Below, piece after piece: positions 46,423 through 53,890 of a stretch of 64,000 bases of DNA. The notes beneath the pieces were generated by a model. It was given only the letters and a program-made list of their open reading frames with translations, was not told the DNA's origin and did not search any database. The stretch is from Sphingorhabdus sp. GTDB lineage: Bacteria; Pseudomonadota; Alphaproteobacteria; Sphingomonadales; Sphingomonadaceae. Position 1 is the stretch's first letter. Every line of letters starts with the position of its first letter. The translations under genes and the position numbers were made by a program. The stretch covers positions 22,229 to 86,228 of the forward strand of contig NZ_JAAVVZ010000012.1 of assembly GCF_023910635.1 (NCBI RefSeq). The letters run 5' to 3'.

Positions 46423-47580
46423 ATGGACTTTCAAAATTTCGACATCGACCAATTTTTGCGGGAATATTGGCAGAAAAAACCGCTGCTGATCCGCAATGCG
46501 TTTCGCGACTGGCAAAACCCGCTGGAGCCTGACGAGCTGGCGGGGCTGGCGTGCGAAGAGGAAATTGAATCGCGGCTGATTTGTCAAACCGATGCCGGTT
46601 GGGCGATGGAGCAAGGTCCGCTGGCCGAAGAACGGCTGGCTGGCCTTAATGAAAGCCATTGGACGTTGCTGGTGCAAGCGGTCGACCATCATGTGCCCGC
46701 CGTCGCCGACCTGATCGCGCCGTTTCGTTTCATTCCCAATTGGCGTATCGACGATGTGATGGTCAGCCTCGCCGCCGACCAAGGCGGGGTTGGACCGCAT
46801 TTTGACCAATATGATGTTTTCCTCATCCAAGGGCTTGGCCGCCGCCGTTGGCAGATCGGGGCGCACTGCGACGCCGATACTTTGTTGCTGCCGCATGAGG
46901 ATTTGAAGTTGCTCGCGGCATTTGAGGCGACCGAGGAATGGGTGTTGGAACCCGGCGATATCCTTTATGTCCCGCCGGGCATATCGCATAATGGCGTCGC
47001 GGTGGGTTCGGATTGCATGACCTACTCGGTCGGGTTCCGCGCACCATCGCGTGGCGACCTTTTGGGGCATTATGTCGATGATGTTCTGGACGGCATAAAG
47101 GACGATGAACTTTATCGCGACCCGGATTTGAAGGCTCAGGCCAATGCGGGGGAGATTTTACCCGGCGCGCTGAACCGCTTGCAGCACATGATGCTGGAAT
47201 CCTTGTCCGACCCTGCCCATTTCGCCCGCTGGTTCGGCACCTTCAACAGCACGCCCAAATATCCCGACATGGATTGGCGGCCCGAAATACCCGTTGCGCC
47301 GGAGGACGTGCGGGCGGCGATCAACGCGCAAGTGCCGCTGTCGCGTAATCCGGCGAGCCGATTGGCGTTTATCGCGGGGGCCAAGGACACAGACGCTCTC
47401 ATGCTGTTTACCGATGGTGTCTGTTTCGACTGCATTGGCGAGACGGCGGCCTTGGCGAAAGCGTTGTGCGCTGCGGATAGCGTGGTTCTCGACGTCGCAC
47501 TGGCGGGCAGCGCGGCGGCCATCGATCTCCTCACGCAGCTTTGCAACAATGGCTGCATCGCGTTCGACAGCGAGGATTGA
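46423..47580 (+). CDS. roxA: Ribosomal protein arginine hydroxylase-like JmjC cupin (RoxA/YcfD)
   Basis: 385 aa. The fold and motifs match YcfD, a 2-oxoglutarate oxygenase that hydroxylates an Arg of ribosomal protein L16: FLREYWQKKPLLIRNAF at the start, iron ligands in GVGPHFDQYDVFLIQG (HxD) and YVPPGISHNGVAVG (distal His), and a C-terminal winged helix. The substrate is inferred from the family. Its last 30 bases overlap the start of a small zinc-ribbon gene in another frame. Confidence 0.87.
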   Translation: MDFQNFDIDQFLREYWQKKPLLIRNAFRDWQNPLEPDELAGLACEEEIESRLICQTDAGWAMEQGPLAEERLAGLNESHWTLLVQAVDHHVPAVADLIAPFRFIPNWRIDDVMVSLAADQGGVGPHFDQYDVFLIQGLGRRRWQIGAHCDADTLLLPHEDLKLLAAFEATEEWVLEPGDILYVPPGISHNGVAVGSDCMTYSVGFRAPSRGDLLGHYVDDVLDGIKDDELYRDPDLKAQANAGEILPGALNRLQHMMLESLSDPAHFARWFGTFNSTPKYPDMDWRPEIPVAPEDVRAAINAQVPLSRNPASRLAFIAGAKDTDALMLFTDGVCFDCIGETAALAKALCAADSVVLDVALAGSAAAIDLLTQLCNNGCIAFDSED

Positions 47581-48026
47581 TCTGCGCACGCGGTTAGGGT
47601 CAGGACCACTTAAATCCACCTTCGCGGTTTGAGGCCATACTGTTCAGTGCAAGGCGGTAAGCGCAGGACTTAGTGGTTCTAAGTCCAAGCTTGCCAACGT
47701 GGCAATGGACAGTATGGGTCAAATCCGAAGGACGTCAAAATGGCTTCGATCTCAAAGCAAAATGCCCTTGCAGGCAGAATGACTGCCTACGGCGGACATT
47801 TTCCTTCGATATCTTTGCCATTTTGACGCCGCGAAGGTGGATTTAAGTGGTCCTGACCCTAAGCATTTGCGCGAAGAAAGCGGGTTATGTGTCAGAGGCA
47901 GACGCGCTATTGGCGATTGCAAAGGCGACAATCACGCTGCGGCATTATGCCTGCGACCGGTGCGGGGAGTTTCATTTGACAAGCCGGACCAAGGGCAAGC
48001 GCATCGCGCGGCCGGTAACGGATTGA
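47549..48026 (+). pseudogene. Small zinc-ribbon-like protein gene split by MITE copy 5
   Basis: The 5' part starts at ATG 47549 within the end of roxA (MAASRSTARIDLRTR) and is cut by the MITE at 47595. The 3' part (47862-48026) reads SICAKKAGYVSEADALLAIA then ITLRHYACDRCGEFHLTSRT, with a C-x2-C pair. Removing the element and one TA gives one frame of ~70 codons (TR-L-SIC junction). A GTG at 47847 within the element, behind AAGG, could still start a shortened protein of 59 aa. The native function is unknown. Confidence 0.8.
47595..47861. repeat. MITE-like palindromic element, long form, copy 5
   Basis: 267 bp including TA at both ends, same orientation as copy 4, and near-identical to it, including the inner palindrome (aaaatggcttcgatctcaaa ... 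atatctttgccatttt). It splits a small zinc-ribbon gene. Confidence 0.93.
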
Positions 48027-48036
48027 GGGCGGCGGC

Positions 48037-48588
48037 TTAGCCTTCAACCTCGCGCCAGCTTCCCGGCGCAAGGCCATCCATCGTCCATTCGCCAATCGCG
48101 CGCCGGACCAGCCGCAATGTCGGGTGCCCGACCGCAGTCGTCATGCGCCGAACCTGGCGGTTGCGGCCTTCACGGATGGTCAGTAGTATCCAGCTATCGG
48201 GTACCGAGCGCCGCACGCGGATCGGCGGGTCGCGTGGCCAGAGCATGGGGTCGGCAATCCGCTCGGCTTCGCACGGCAGGGTCAAGCCATCCTTCAACGA
48301 AACGCCGCGCCGCAATTGCGCCAGCGCATCGTCGGTCACTTCGCCCTCCACCTGCACCAGATAGCTTTTGGCCATTTTATATTTCGGGTCCGAAATCCGC
48401 GCCTGCAACCGGCCATCATCGGTCAGCAGCATCAACCCCTCACTATCCATATCCAACCGCCCAGCCGGATAGACGCCGGGCACATCCACAAATTGCGACA
48501 AGGTGGGCCGCGGCGAGCCCTCGGTCCCCTTGTCGGTAAATTGCGGCAAGACGCCATAAGGTTTGTTGAACAGGATGATGCGGGACAT
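48037..48588 (-). CDS. rluE: Ribosomal large subunit pseudouridine synthase, RluE-like
   Basis: 183 aa from ATG 48588. RsuA/RluE family: catalytic Asp in [20 protein letters not shown], with [10 protein letters not shown] at the N-terminus, [20 protein letters not shown] and [14 protein letters not shown] at the C-terminus. No S4 domain, as in RluE. RluE modifies U2457 of 23S rRNA in E. coli. Confidence 0.9.
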   Translation of the reverse strand: MSRIILFNKPYGVLPQFTDKGTEGSPRPTLSQFVDVPGVYPAGRLDMDSEGLMLLTDDGRLQARISDPKYKMAKSYLVQVEGEVTDDALAQLRRGVSLKDGLTLPCEAERIADPMLWPRDPPIRVRRSVPDSWILLTIREGRNRQVRRMTTAVGHPTLRLVRRAIGEWTMDGLAPGSWREVEG

Positions 48589-48600
48589 GGACGTGCTGTA

Positions 48601-48641
48601 GCGAAAGCGGGGGCGATGCGAAATGATGTTGTGGGTGGGGG
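48601..48641 (+). repeat. Direct repeat flanking the DUF3800 segment, left copy
   Basis: cgaaagcgggggcgatgcgaaatgatgttgtgggt region, 42 bp, ~85% like 49642-49683 in the same orientation. The stretch 48667-48890 next to it is AT-rich and holds no gene that I can see. Confidence 0.6.
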
Positions 48642-48890
48642 CAATCACTAACGTATAATGGGCCAACTGACCCTAAAGACACTATAACGCGACGATTTGT
48701 GGCTGCTTTAGGATATGTGGCAACTCAAGCCGAATCCGTAAAAATCTATATCTTATAATTATCTACAACTTTGTAGTGGACTTTCGATCAGTTTTGGCAT
48801 AGTAACAATGGTACGACCTTCGCTTGGCGATAAGGGCTCTGGGAGCACTTCGTAAGATAGCCAAGATTGCGGATTTCGCGGGTCGTACTT

Positions 48891-49547
48891 TTAGTAATGG
48901 TGATCAGTTCCCTTTTCCCATACGTCATATTCGTATGTCACGCGATCCTTGATCATGTCGTAAGACCGCGTGTCTCCGCGCTCCCATTTCCGCATGATTG
49001 CCCATGCACAATAGTCGGCCACCTGCAAGCAGGGGTCTGCCGCGCAAGGCATAAAATCGGTTTTCCATTTGGCCGCTTTGACTGTTTGTCTCATGACATC
49101 ATCAACAGCCTCTTTAAACGCTGCTTGTTCGCGACGCGTCCCTAAGCAGGCGGTAGTAACCAAGGCTAGATCTTCCTTGGCAATCTCTTTGCCGGCGCCA
49201 TATTTGAAGTGAAAATACCAACCCGTTTTATAGAATCGCTCTTTGGTTTCTCGCACTTTTGGCTGCGCTTTCGACTTTTCCATAATTGTGGCTTGAACGT
49301 TAAATGGCTTTTTTAGAATAGTTTCATATACGGCGTCGCGTATATCCTGCTTGTCTTCAGATGCATGAAAATATTCCCCAAGTGGTTTGTCGTCCCACGC
49401 CAGCCTCCGACGCAAATCAAGCAAATCCGATGCAAGTGAACAGTCATCCATACTGACGGTGCAGAGGATGAAATATTTGCTAACATTTTGGCCGCGATTA
49501 AAGGTGAAGCACCCTGCCTCGTCAGCGAACAAGAATTTATCTGGCAT
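48891..49547 (-). CDS. DUF3800 protein
   Basis: 218 aa. The DUF3800 fold (RNase H-like) with acidic residues in [18 protein letters not shown] and in [19 protein letters not shown] near the C-terminus. DUF3800 genes are frequent on mobile elements and in defence loci, but their activity is unknown. Lower GC than its neighbours and flanked by direct repeats, consistent with recent gain. Confidence 0.82.
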   Translation of the reverse strand: MPDKFLFADEAGCFTFNRGQNVSKYFILCTVSMDDCSLASDLLDLRRRLAWDDKPLGEYFHASEDKQDIRDAVYETILKKPFNVQATIMEKSKAQPKVRETKERFYKTGWYFHFKYGAGKEIAKEDLALVTTACLGTRREQAAFKEAVDDVMRQTVKAAKWKTDFMPCAADPCLQVADYCAWAIMRKWERGDTRSYDMIKDRVTYEYDVWEKGTDHHY

Positions 49548-49641
49548 CAGCTAACTTTATGAAAGACCAAATCGATTTCCGCAAGGAGCTCCAGAGCGAC
49601 AAATTCAAAAAGAACGCGTGCCATCTGGATTGCGGCACCGA

Positions 49642-49689
49642 CGAAAAGTGGGGGAGATGCGAAAGGATGTTGTGGGTAGGGGTTGGGGA
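49642..49689 (+). repeat. Direct repeat flanking the DUF3800 segment, right copy
   Basis: Same unit as 48601-48641 (cgaaaagtgggggagatgcg, then aaaggatgttgtgggtaggg). It lies in 49548-49755, where an open frame from ATG 49559 ([20 protein letters not shown] ...) runs into the repeat and may be a truncated gene; this stays unproven. Confidence 0.55.
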
Positions 49690-49755
49690 GGGGCGACATT
49701 CCAGTATCAATCGCTGCGGGAGTAAGGGCAGCGATGTGCGCCGTAGCTTGAAGTT

Positions 49756-49831
49756 ATAACCAAATAGGTGAATATACATTGACAATGTAACTCTTTTGGG
49801 TTAGAGTTAGGCATAGTCGAAAATTGCGGGT
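49756..49831 (+). promoter_or_regulatory. Promoter-like repeat A upstream of the toxin-antitoxin operon
   Basis: TTGACA (49789-49794), 17 bp, TAGAGT; between them lies TAAC-tcttttggG-GTTA. The ~76 bp segment from ataaccaaatagg to catagtcgaaaattgcg is repeated at 51069-51145 ahead of the GTA cluster. The conserved region extends from 30 bp upstream of the -35 to ~20 bp beyond the -10. Confidence 0.6.
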
Positions 49832-49932
49832 GGCACTAATCGACCTCCTGACGTAAGCAATGGCAAATTGTGCTGTTTTTGCGTGGTGTTCTGGCTGGAA
49901 ATACTCTCAAGTTTTGGAAGGATCACTTGCTA

Positions 49933-49961
49933 TTGTCTGCAAAAAATGATTCACATTAAAT
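49933..49961 (+). promoter_or_regulatory. Possible local promoter of the toxin-antitoxin operon
   Basis: TTGTCT, 17 bp, TTAAAT, ending 36 bases before the antitoxin start, which itself follows a strong GGAGAGGAGGAG. Weak match; could be coincidence. Confidence 0.35.
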
Positions 49962-49997
49962 TCATGCCGTTTCGGCTAAAGGAGAGGAGGAGAAAAT

Positions 49998-50639
49998 ATG
50001 ATCAATTCAAAAATCCTCGGTGCCTTTAGCGAAGAGCAAGTAAGCCGACTTACTGGTCTGTCGCGCACTCAGTTGCGCGGGTGGAACCGCCGTGGTTTCA
50101 TCCAGCCCGAATTCAAAGTAGGCGACAACCCCAGGCAGCCATTTACCTTTATCTACTCATTTAGGGACCTGATAAAGCTCAGAGTTTTAAATCAACTACG
50201 CAACGTTTTTAGCGTTCCAATGCACGAACTTGAGCGGGTCGAACGAGAGTTGGAGCACCTTGGGGACGAAAAATGGACCTCACAAAAATTGTGGGTGAGC
50301 AACCGACGGGTGGTTTTTGAAGAACCTGATTCGAGGCGCAAACGCGAGATTGCCAGCAAGCAGTTTGTTGCAGAAATCGCTCTGGAAGTCGTGACGTCTG
50401 ATGCCCGTGCTGATATCCAGAAAATGAATCGACGGAGCGACGGCGAGGTGGGTGTTATCGTGCGTAAAAAGCACGTACACTCGTCAGAGCCAGTTTTTTC
50501 CGGCACTAGAATACCGGTAGCCGCTATCGCCGAGTACTTAAATTTGGGCTTTTTACCTGGTGACATTATTGATCGGTTTCCGGATCTCCAACTAGGAGAT
50601 ATTGACGCGGCACATAAATGGCTCCGTGATGCTGCTTGA
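49998..50639 (+). CDS. MerR-like/DUF433 antitoxin
   Basis: 213 aa. The N-terminal half is a MerR-type helix-turn-helix (FSEEQVSRLTGLSRTQLRGW, IYSFRDLIKLRVLNQLR) and the C-terminal ~70 residues are a DUF433 domain (PVFSGTRIPVAAIAEYLNLG, FPDLQLGDIDAAHKWL). DUF433 proteins pair with PIN-like DUF5615 toxins (VapBC45-type). The fusion suggests autoregulation by the antitoxin. Stop overlaps the toxin TTG start. Confidence 0.82.
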   Translation: MINSKILGAFSEEQVSRLTGLSRTQLRGWNRRGFIQPEFKVGDNPRQPFTFIYSFRDLIKLRVLNQLRNVFSVPMHELERVERELEHLGDEKWTSQKLWVSNRRVVFEEPDSRRKREIASKQFVAEIALEVVTSDARADIQKMNRRSDGEVGVIVRKKHVHSSEPVFSGTRIPVAAIAEYLNLGFLPGDIIDRFPDLQLGDIDAAHKWLRDAA

Positions 50640-51037
50640 GTACGAAAAAGCCCATTATTCCCTTTTTTACTGACAACGACGTTGAAGATATCGTCGGTGA
50701 CTTTTTGCGAGATTCCGGTCACACTGTCGCACGTTGTCGCGATGCCATGGAAAACGACTCTGCCGATCCGGTTATCGCAGCTAATTGCCGGGAAAACGGG
50801 CTCGTTCTAATAACGCATAACTGTAAACATTTTCGAGCAATTGCACAAAAATTCGAAAGTAAACATGGTCGCGCCGACACTCTGTGCCGTTTAGAAATGG
50901 AATGTCATCAGAGCCTCGCTAAGCAAAGAATTGAAGAGTTTTTGCCCATTATTGAGCGCGAATGGTCTCAGCGTGCGCATCGTCCGACAGGACTAAGAAT
51001 ATCCATCGATAGATCCGTATTCCGGATCCACCGCTAA
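50636..51037 (+). CDS. DUF5615 PIN-like toxin
   Basis: 133 aa, TTG start inside the antitoxin stop. PIN-like core: IPFFTDNDVEDIVGDFLRDS (first acidic pair), MENDSADPVIAANCRENGLV and LITHNCKHFRAIAQKF. Predicted ribonuclease inhibited by the upstream DUF433 protein. The operon lies between two promoter-like repeats. Confidence 0.8.
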   Translation: MSTKKPIIPFFTDNDVEDIVGDFLRDSGHTVARCRDAMENDSADPVIAANCRENGLVLITHNCKHFRAIAQKFESKHGRADTLCRLEMECHQSLAKQRIEEFLPIIEREWSQRAHRPTGLRISIDRSVFRIHR

Positions 51038-51068
51038 CAACCAAGACAGCCAAAGCTAGTATTTACAT

Positions 51069-51145
51069 ATAACCAAATAGGCTAAAAAACTATTGACACC
51101 GTAACCATAAAAGGTTAGTTTATGTCATAGTCGAAAATTGCGAGT
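51069..51145 (+). promoter_or_regulatory. Promoter-like repeat B, candidate GTA cluster promoter
   Basis: TTGACA (51103-51108 region), 17 bp, TAGTTT, with a dyad TAACC-ataaaa-GGTTA between the boxes, a likely operator. ~75% identity to repeat A over 77 bp, in the same orientation. It is 84 bases upstream of the first GTA gene, whose SD is AGGAGG. Confidence 0.6.
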
Positions 51146-51228
51146 CGCGATGTGACCCGCTTTCATCATCACCCATTGGGTCGAGGAGCAATCTTCGGCC
51201 CTTTTTCTTTGCGCTCAGGAGGGCTTTT

Positions 51229-51750
51229 ATGGCCATCAATAAAACACCCGTGCCCGATGCGCGGTTGAATCTGAAAATCCGTAGCCTTTTTCTGGACCAT
51301 TTGGCGCAGACTGCCAATGTGTCGGCGTCTGCACTGGCGGCAGGTGTAAAGAGCAGTGCGGTCTATGCCGAGCGGCGGCGGACGCCGGCGTTTCGCGATG
51401 CTTGGGCGCTGGCCTTGGCAGAGGGCTATGCCCGGTTGGAGACCGATTTGCTGGCCGAGGCGCTGCAGGCGGCGAGCGGACGGACCGCCGATGGCACGTT
51501 GAAAGCGCGGGCGCAAAAGCATCGGTTGGCGATTGCCTTGCTCAACGCGCACCGTGCATCGGTGAAGGGCGGCGCGCTTGCCGCCCCTGCGACCAAGCCC
51601 GCGCAGCCCGATTTGGCGACGTTAAAGGCGCAGTTGATCCTGAAGCTCACACAAATGCGGCAACGCGCCGAAGAAAGCGCGGCGGCCTGCGCCGAACCCG
51701 AAACTGAACCCAAACCCGAACGCGAGGGCGAAGCAAATGCCGATGCCTAA
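51229..51750 (+). CDS. GTA small terminase-like protein (g1-like)
   Basis: 173 aa. N-terminal helix-turn-helix-like region (HLAQTANVSASALAAGVKSS, AVYAERRRTPAFRDAW) as in phage small terminases, then a helical body and an acidic tail. Assignment rests mostly on its position directly before the large terminase, which it overlaps by 14 bases. It would select DNA for packaging. Confidence 0.65.
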   Translation: MAINKTPVPDARLNLKIRSLFLDHLAQTANVSASALAAGVKSSAVYAERRRTPAFRDAWALALAEGYARLETDLLAEALQAASGRTADGTLKARAQKHRLAIALLNAHRASVKGGALAAPATKPAQPDLATLKAQLILKLTQMRQRAEESAAACAEPETEPKPEREGEANADA

Positions 51751-53038
51751 TGCGCAGGCGTTGCTGGCGCTGCCTTATGAACAGATGGTCGAGGTCATTC
51801 GCCGCTGGACCCGCAAAAACATCGCCGACACGCAAAGCTGGAACTTTTGGGCCCGCGATGATCAGGCCGCGCCACCGGAGGACTGGCGCATATGGCTGGT
51901 GATGGCGGGGCGCGGCTATGGCAAGACGCGCATGGGGGCGGAGTGGGTGAGCGCATTGGCGGCGCAACATCCCGGCGCGCGCTTTGCGTTGGTGGGCGCG
52001 ACCTTGAATGAGGCGCGTCAGGTGATGGTCGAGGGCGAAAGCGGCCTGTTGTCGCTGCCCTTTGGCGAACGGCCTGCTTATGAACCCAGCCTGCGCCGTT
52101 TGACATGGGCCAATCAGGCGACGGCGACGTTATTTTCGGGCGCAGAACCCGAAAGCCTGCGCGGGCCGCAGCATGACTTTGCCTGGGCCGATGAAATTGC
52201 GAAATGGCCTAGCGGAATCGCGGCGTGGGACAATCTGATGCTTGGGCTTCGCCTCGGGCAGAACCCGCGCGCGATGGCGACAACTACGCCGCGTCCGGTG
52301 CCTTTGGTCCGGCGGCTCGATAAGGAAAAGGGGGTGGCGGTGACGCGCGGACGGACAACGGATAACAATATGCACTTGCCGCCGGACTTTATTGCATCGG
52401 TGCGTGCGATTTATGCCGGCACGCGGCTTGGGCGGCAGGAATTGGATGGCGAGCTGATCGCGGATGCCGCTGGTGCATTATGGTCCCGCGATGTGCTTGA
52501 GCGGCAACGTGCGGCGTGCGCGCCCGAGCTGAAACGCGTGGTCATTGGCGTTGACCCGCCGGTGTCGGAAAATGGCGACGCGTGCGGCATCGTCGCGGTC
52601 GGGCTGGGCGTTGATCAACGCGCTTATGTGCTGGCGGACCATAGCATCTCTGGCGCATCGCCCGAACGCTGGGCCCGCGCGGTCGCGGCGGCGGCGGAGG
52701 CTTGGCAGGCCGACCGCGTGGTGGCCGAGGATAATCAGGGCGGCAATATGGTCGAAACCGTGCTGCGCGCGGCGGACATTGCGATGCCCATAAAGCGGGC
52801 GCACGCAAGCAAAAGCAAATCCGCCCGCGCCGAACCAATCGCGACATTATACGAAGCTGGGCGCGTCTTTCATGTCAGTGTTTTTCAAGAGTTGGAGGAC
52901 CAGATGTGCGGCCTGATCGCAGGCGGCGGCTATGCAGGCCCCGGCCGCTCCCCCGACCGCGCCGACGCGTTGGTATGGGCCTTGACCGAATTGATGCTCG
53001 GCAAAGCAGAACGGGTGCCGCAGGTGCGGTTGTTGTAG
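51737..53038 (+). CDS. GTA large terminase (DNA packaging ATPase/nuclease, g2-like)
   Basis: 433 aa. Walker A in MAGRGYGKTRMGAEWVSA, Walker B FAWADEIAKW, nuclease acidic residues in VIGVDPPVSENGDACGIV and PDRADALVWALTELM. Drives headful packaging; in RcGTA-like particles this packs random host DNA. It is followed by an 850-base insert with two unrelated ORFs before the portal gene. Confidence 0.92.
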   Translation: MPMPNAQALLALPYEQMVEVIRRWTRKNIADTQSWNFWARDDQAAPPEDWRIWLVMAGRGYGKTRMGAEWVSALAAQHPGARFALVGATLNEARQVMVEGESGLLSLPFGERPAYEPSLRRLTWANQATATLFSGAEPESLRGPQHDFAWADEIAKWPSGIAAWDNLMLGLRLGQNPRAMATTTPRPVPLVRRLDKEKGVAVTRGRTTDNNMHLPPDFIASVRAIYAGTRLGRQELDGELIADAAGALWSRDVLERQRAACAPELKRVVIGVDPPVSENGDACGIVAVGLGVDQRAYVLADHSISGASPERWARAVAAAAEAWQADRVVAEDNQGGNMVETVLRAADIAMPIKRAHASKSKSARAEPIATLYEAGRVFHVSVFQELEDQMCGLIAGGGYAGPGRSPDRADALVWALTELMLGKAERVPQVRLL

Positions 53039-53126
53039 TTTGAGCGCATTTTCAAAATTTCTGTTTATATTATAACATTATGATTGTATCGATCTGAGCT
53101 TACAGGCGTTCAGGTGGGCCGAAAAA

Positions 53127-53666
53127 ATGGAAATGCGAAGATTACTGACGAGTGACGCTAGTTGGAATTTGCTCGAAACGGACTGGTCTAAGCAGTGCTC
53201 TAAAGTCGGTGATGATTTCGAATCATATGGTGCCGCCGCAGTATCAATGGTTCGTAAATTTGCGGAAACTGATTCGAATAGTGAGTGGGCGTTGGGTCTC
53301 TATGACAAGACCAGCAAAAGATATTATGCGTCAGCCTGCGCTATTTTGGCGACCCAAAAAGGTTACTCTGGACGGGTGCTGCGAATTAGGGAGGTAGTCG
53401 TTTGCCCGTTGCTAGATTATGGAAATCTGCCGGAAACAGAATATGTAGACACACTTATTCATCTTCTAAACGGTGCTGTTAGGCTTTCTGATACCAGCCT
53501 TAAGGCAAGGCATATAAAGATACATTTGCGGAGCCCGGCAGATGCAGTATTTTTTAGGGCTATCGGCACAGCACTTGACAGCAAGAGTGTGTTTGCTGCA
53601 ACAGAAGCACACGGAGCTTGGTTAAGCTTCACTAAGAAAAACGCTGCAGCATTGAAAGCAGTGTGA
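53127..53666 (+). CDS. Cargo gene in GTA cluster, possible GNAT-like fold
   Basis: 179 aa, low GC relative to surrounding GTA genes. The central part (VLRIREVVVCPLLDYGNLPE, YVDTLIHLLNGAVRLSD, HIKIHLRSPADAVFFRAIG) has the strand-loop-helix pattern of acetyltransferases, but no clear acetyl-CoA motif. Not found in the standard GTA gene order, which has the portal gene directly after the terminase. Function unknown. Confidence 0.55.
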   Translation: MEMRRLLTSDASWNLLETDWSKQCSKVGDDFESYGAAAVSMVRKFAETDSNSEWALGLYDKTSKRYYASACAILATQKGYSGRVLRIREVVVCPLLDYGNLPETEYVDTLIHLLNGAVRLSDTSLKARHIKIHLRSPADAVFFRAIGTALDSKSVFAATEAHGAWLSFTKKNAAALKAV

Positions 53667-53676
53667 AAGGGCTAGT

Positions 53677-53826
53677 ATGACACTATCAGAGGAACTGGCT
53701 ATACTAACAGCCATCGCAGAGGCTGTTAGGGAGGTCGTATCGGAATTAGGCATGGAGACAGTTTTTGCGCTGTCGATGTTCCCATCAGCAGAACGATTGG
53801 GCGAAGAGTTAGCTAAAGCGGCCTAA
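53677..53826 (+). CDS. Small helical protein, 49 aa
   Basis: ATG 53677, eight bases after the previous stop. MTLSEELAILTAIAEAVREV, VSELGMETVFALSMFPSAER, LGEELAKAA. Largely alpha-helical and acidic. Probably belongs with the previous gene as cargo; followed by a terminator. Not recognised. Confidence 0.45.
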   Translation: MTLSEELAILTAIAEAVREVVSELGMETVFALSMFPSAERLGEELAKAA

Positions 53827-53851
53827 CAGGCTCAAGCATACTCGTTCTAAC

Positions 53852-53874
53852 ACCCCGCTTCGGCGGGGTTTTTT
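53852..53874 (+). terminator. Rho-independent terminator before the portal gene
   Basis: ACCCCGC-ttcg-GCGGGGT followed by TTTTT, a strong hairpin ending 17 bases before the portal ATG. It closes the two-gene insert and would reduce read-through into portal unless antitermination or another promoter acts. Confidence 0.88.
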
Positions 53875-53890
53875 GTTTTAGGAAAACATC

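Noticed and set aside
48667..48890. Possible tRNA or small RNA gene in the AT-rich gap
   Set aside because: No cloverleaf or terminator-like hairpin could be made out.
49559..49759. Small gene divergent from DUF3800
   Set aside because: The frame runs into the direct repeat and has no recognised family; probably a fragment or chance.
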